Shown in pieces: positions 63,518 to 64,000 of a DNA stretch of 64,000 bases. Origin of the DNA: Pelatocladus maniniholoensis HA4357-MV3. Its GTDB lineage: Bacteria; Cyanobacteriota; Cyanobacteriia; Cyanobacteriales; Nostocaceae. Made by a program: the position numbers and the translations under genes. Location of the stretch: the NCBI GenBank assembly GCA_019359115.1, contig JAHHHW010000044.1:26677-90676 (forward strand), written 5' to 3'. Numbering within the stretch: position 1 is the first letter of the stretch; every line of letters begins with the position of its first letter. Below the pieces are notes generated by a model that was not told the origin of the DNA, did not search any database, and saw only the letters and a program-made list of their open reading frames with translations.

Positions 63518-64000
63518 TTTTCCCTCCCAACTAACATTTAAGTCAGTGATACCTATACTTAGAGAACACTGTAGTTTATCGGTGATAAACTAAAAATTCC
63601 ATACCAAGTTTCTGGATAAAAATTAGTAATTTTTATCCTAGGAAATATTATTCAGTGGTCAAGAATAACCACTGATAAAGTTTGTAATGAGATAGCTTAT
63701 GAGCTATATTCTATGTTTTTGAAACTTCGTTGTCAGCCCGAAATTATACAATTTTGGTTATGAATTGTAGATGATTATTGTTTATCCTTTTTTTGCAAAA
63801 TAATACAAGGGGTAGCAGACAGAAACTATACGCTGCAAAGAAAATAAACTTTCGTTCTACATTGCCAATTTTACAACCCACATTCCGCACTTCAAAATGT
63901 AGCGCAAGAGATTACATGGTGATTCCTGAGTAGAAGTAAATAATAATACACATAAATATTCAGTAAACCCGCATTTAGAAATAAACCTGTGTGACGAAGA
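63518..64000. other. AT-rich end of the window
   Basis: No gene, tRNA or clear repeat seen. Two weak inverted repeats (TTTATCGGTGATAAAC near 63575-63590 and a TCAGTGGTCA...ACCACTGATAA fold near 63652-63678). It may hold the promoter of a gene beyond the window. Confidence 0.4.

Overview
The window is chromosomal DNA from a cyanobacterium, most likely a filamentous one of the Nostocales type. The direct evidence is a set of photosynthesis genes (psbB and psbT for CP47 and PsbT, chlM for chlorophyll synthesis, ycf34), cyanobacteria-restricted families (cyAbrB, DUF3038/DUF4335, DUF3386), many HIP1 octamers (GCGATCGC), and spacers full of heptamer repeats (TTTGTCC, AATGACT, TTATCAG) and palindromic elements of the kind seen in Nostoc-like genomes. 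I see no prophage, complete insertion sequence, CRISPR array or rRNA operon. The only tRNA I find is tRNA-Asp(GUC).

Layout. 0-12 kb: a cyAbrB regulator, a ClC channel, a small zinc-ribbon membrane protein, then an envelope-sugar region with three unrelated GT-C glycosyltransferases, a conserved membrane protein, and a DUF6883/DUF4926 pair that overlaps the second glycosyltransferase. 12-22 kb: VOC and VWA proteins, clpR-clpP3, a DnaJ-TPR gene convergent with a 1444-residue Hsp70-like protein, ycf34 and a tRNA nucleotidyltransferase. 22-30 kb: a HAD hydrolase, ribosomal protein S1 with a 13-copy tandem repeat, psbB-psbT, tRNA-Asp, gltX and exonuclease III. 30-38 kb: a GT4 glycosyltransferase, two tiny cysteine-rich or membrane proteins, the DUF3038-DUF4335 operon and a first ammonium transporter.

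38-50 kb: a two-gene operon of an AAA-like STAND-type ATPase and a single-pass membrane partner that share a repeated module, then DUF423, chlM, nagA, purE, a second ammonium transporter and lepA. 50-64 kb: a ribbon-helix-helix-like protein, a PAS/GAF histidine kinase, DUF3386, an Nfu iron-sulfur scaffold lying between 56-bp inverted repeats, a GH57 enzyme, a polysaccharide deacetylase, penicillin-binding protein 2, the mtnD-mtnX-mtnB methionine-salvage operon, comB, and a small membrane protein.

Functional links visible here: psbB, psbT, chlM and ycf34 serve the photosynthetic apparatus; clpR and clpP3 encode one mixed protease ring; mtnD, mtnX and mtnB are consecutive salvage steps; the glycosyltransferases, deacetylase and PBP2 act on envelope polymers. 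The least explained parts are the AAA-like ATPase/membrane pair (37973-41323), the giant Hsp70-like protein (15844-20178), and a family of intergenic elements built from two hairpins whose stems vary with compensating changes.
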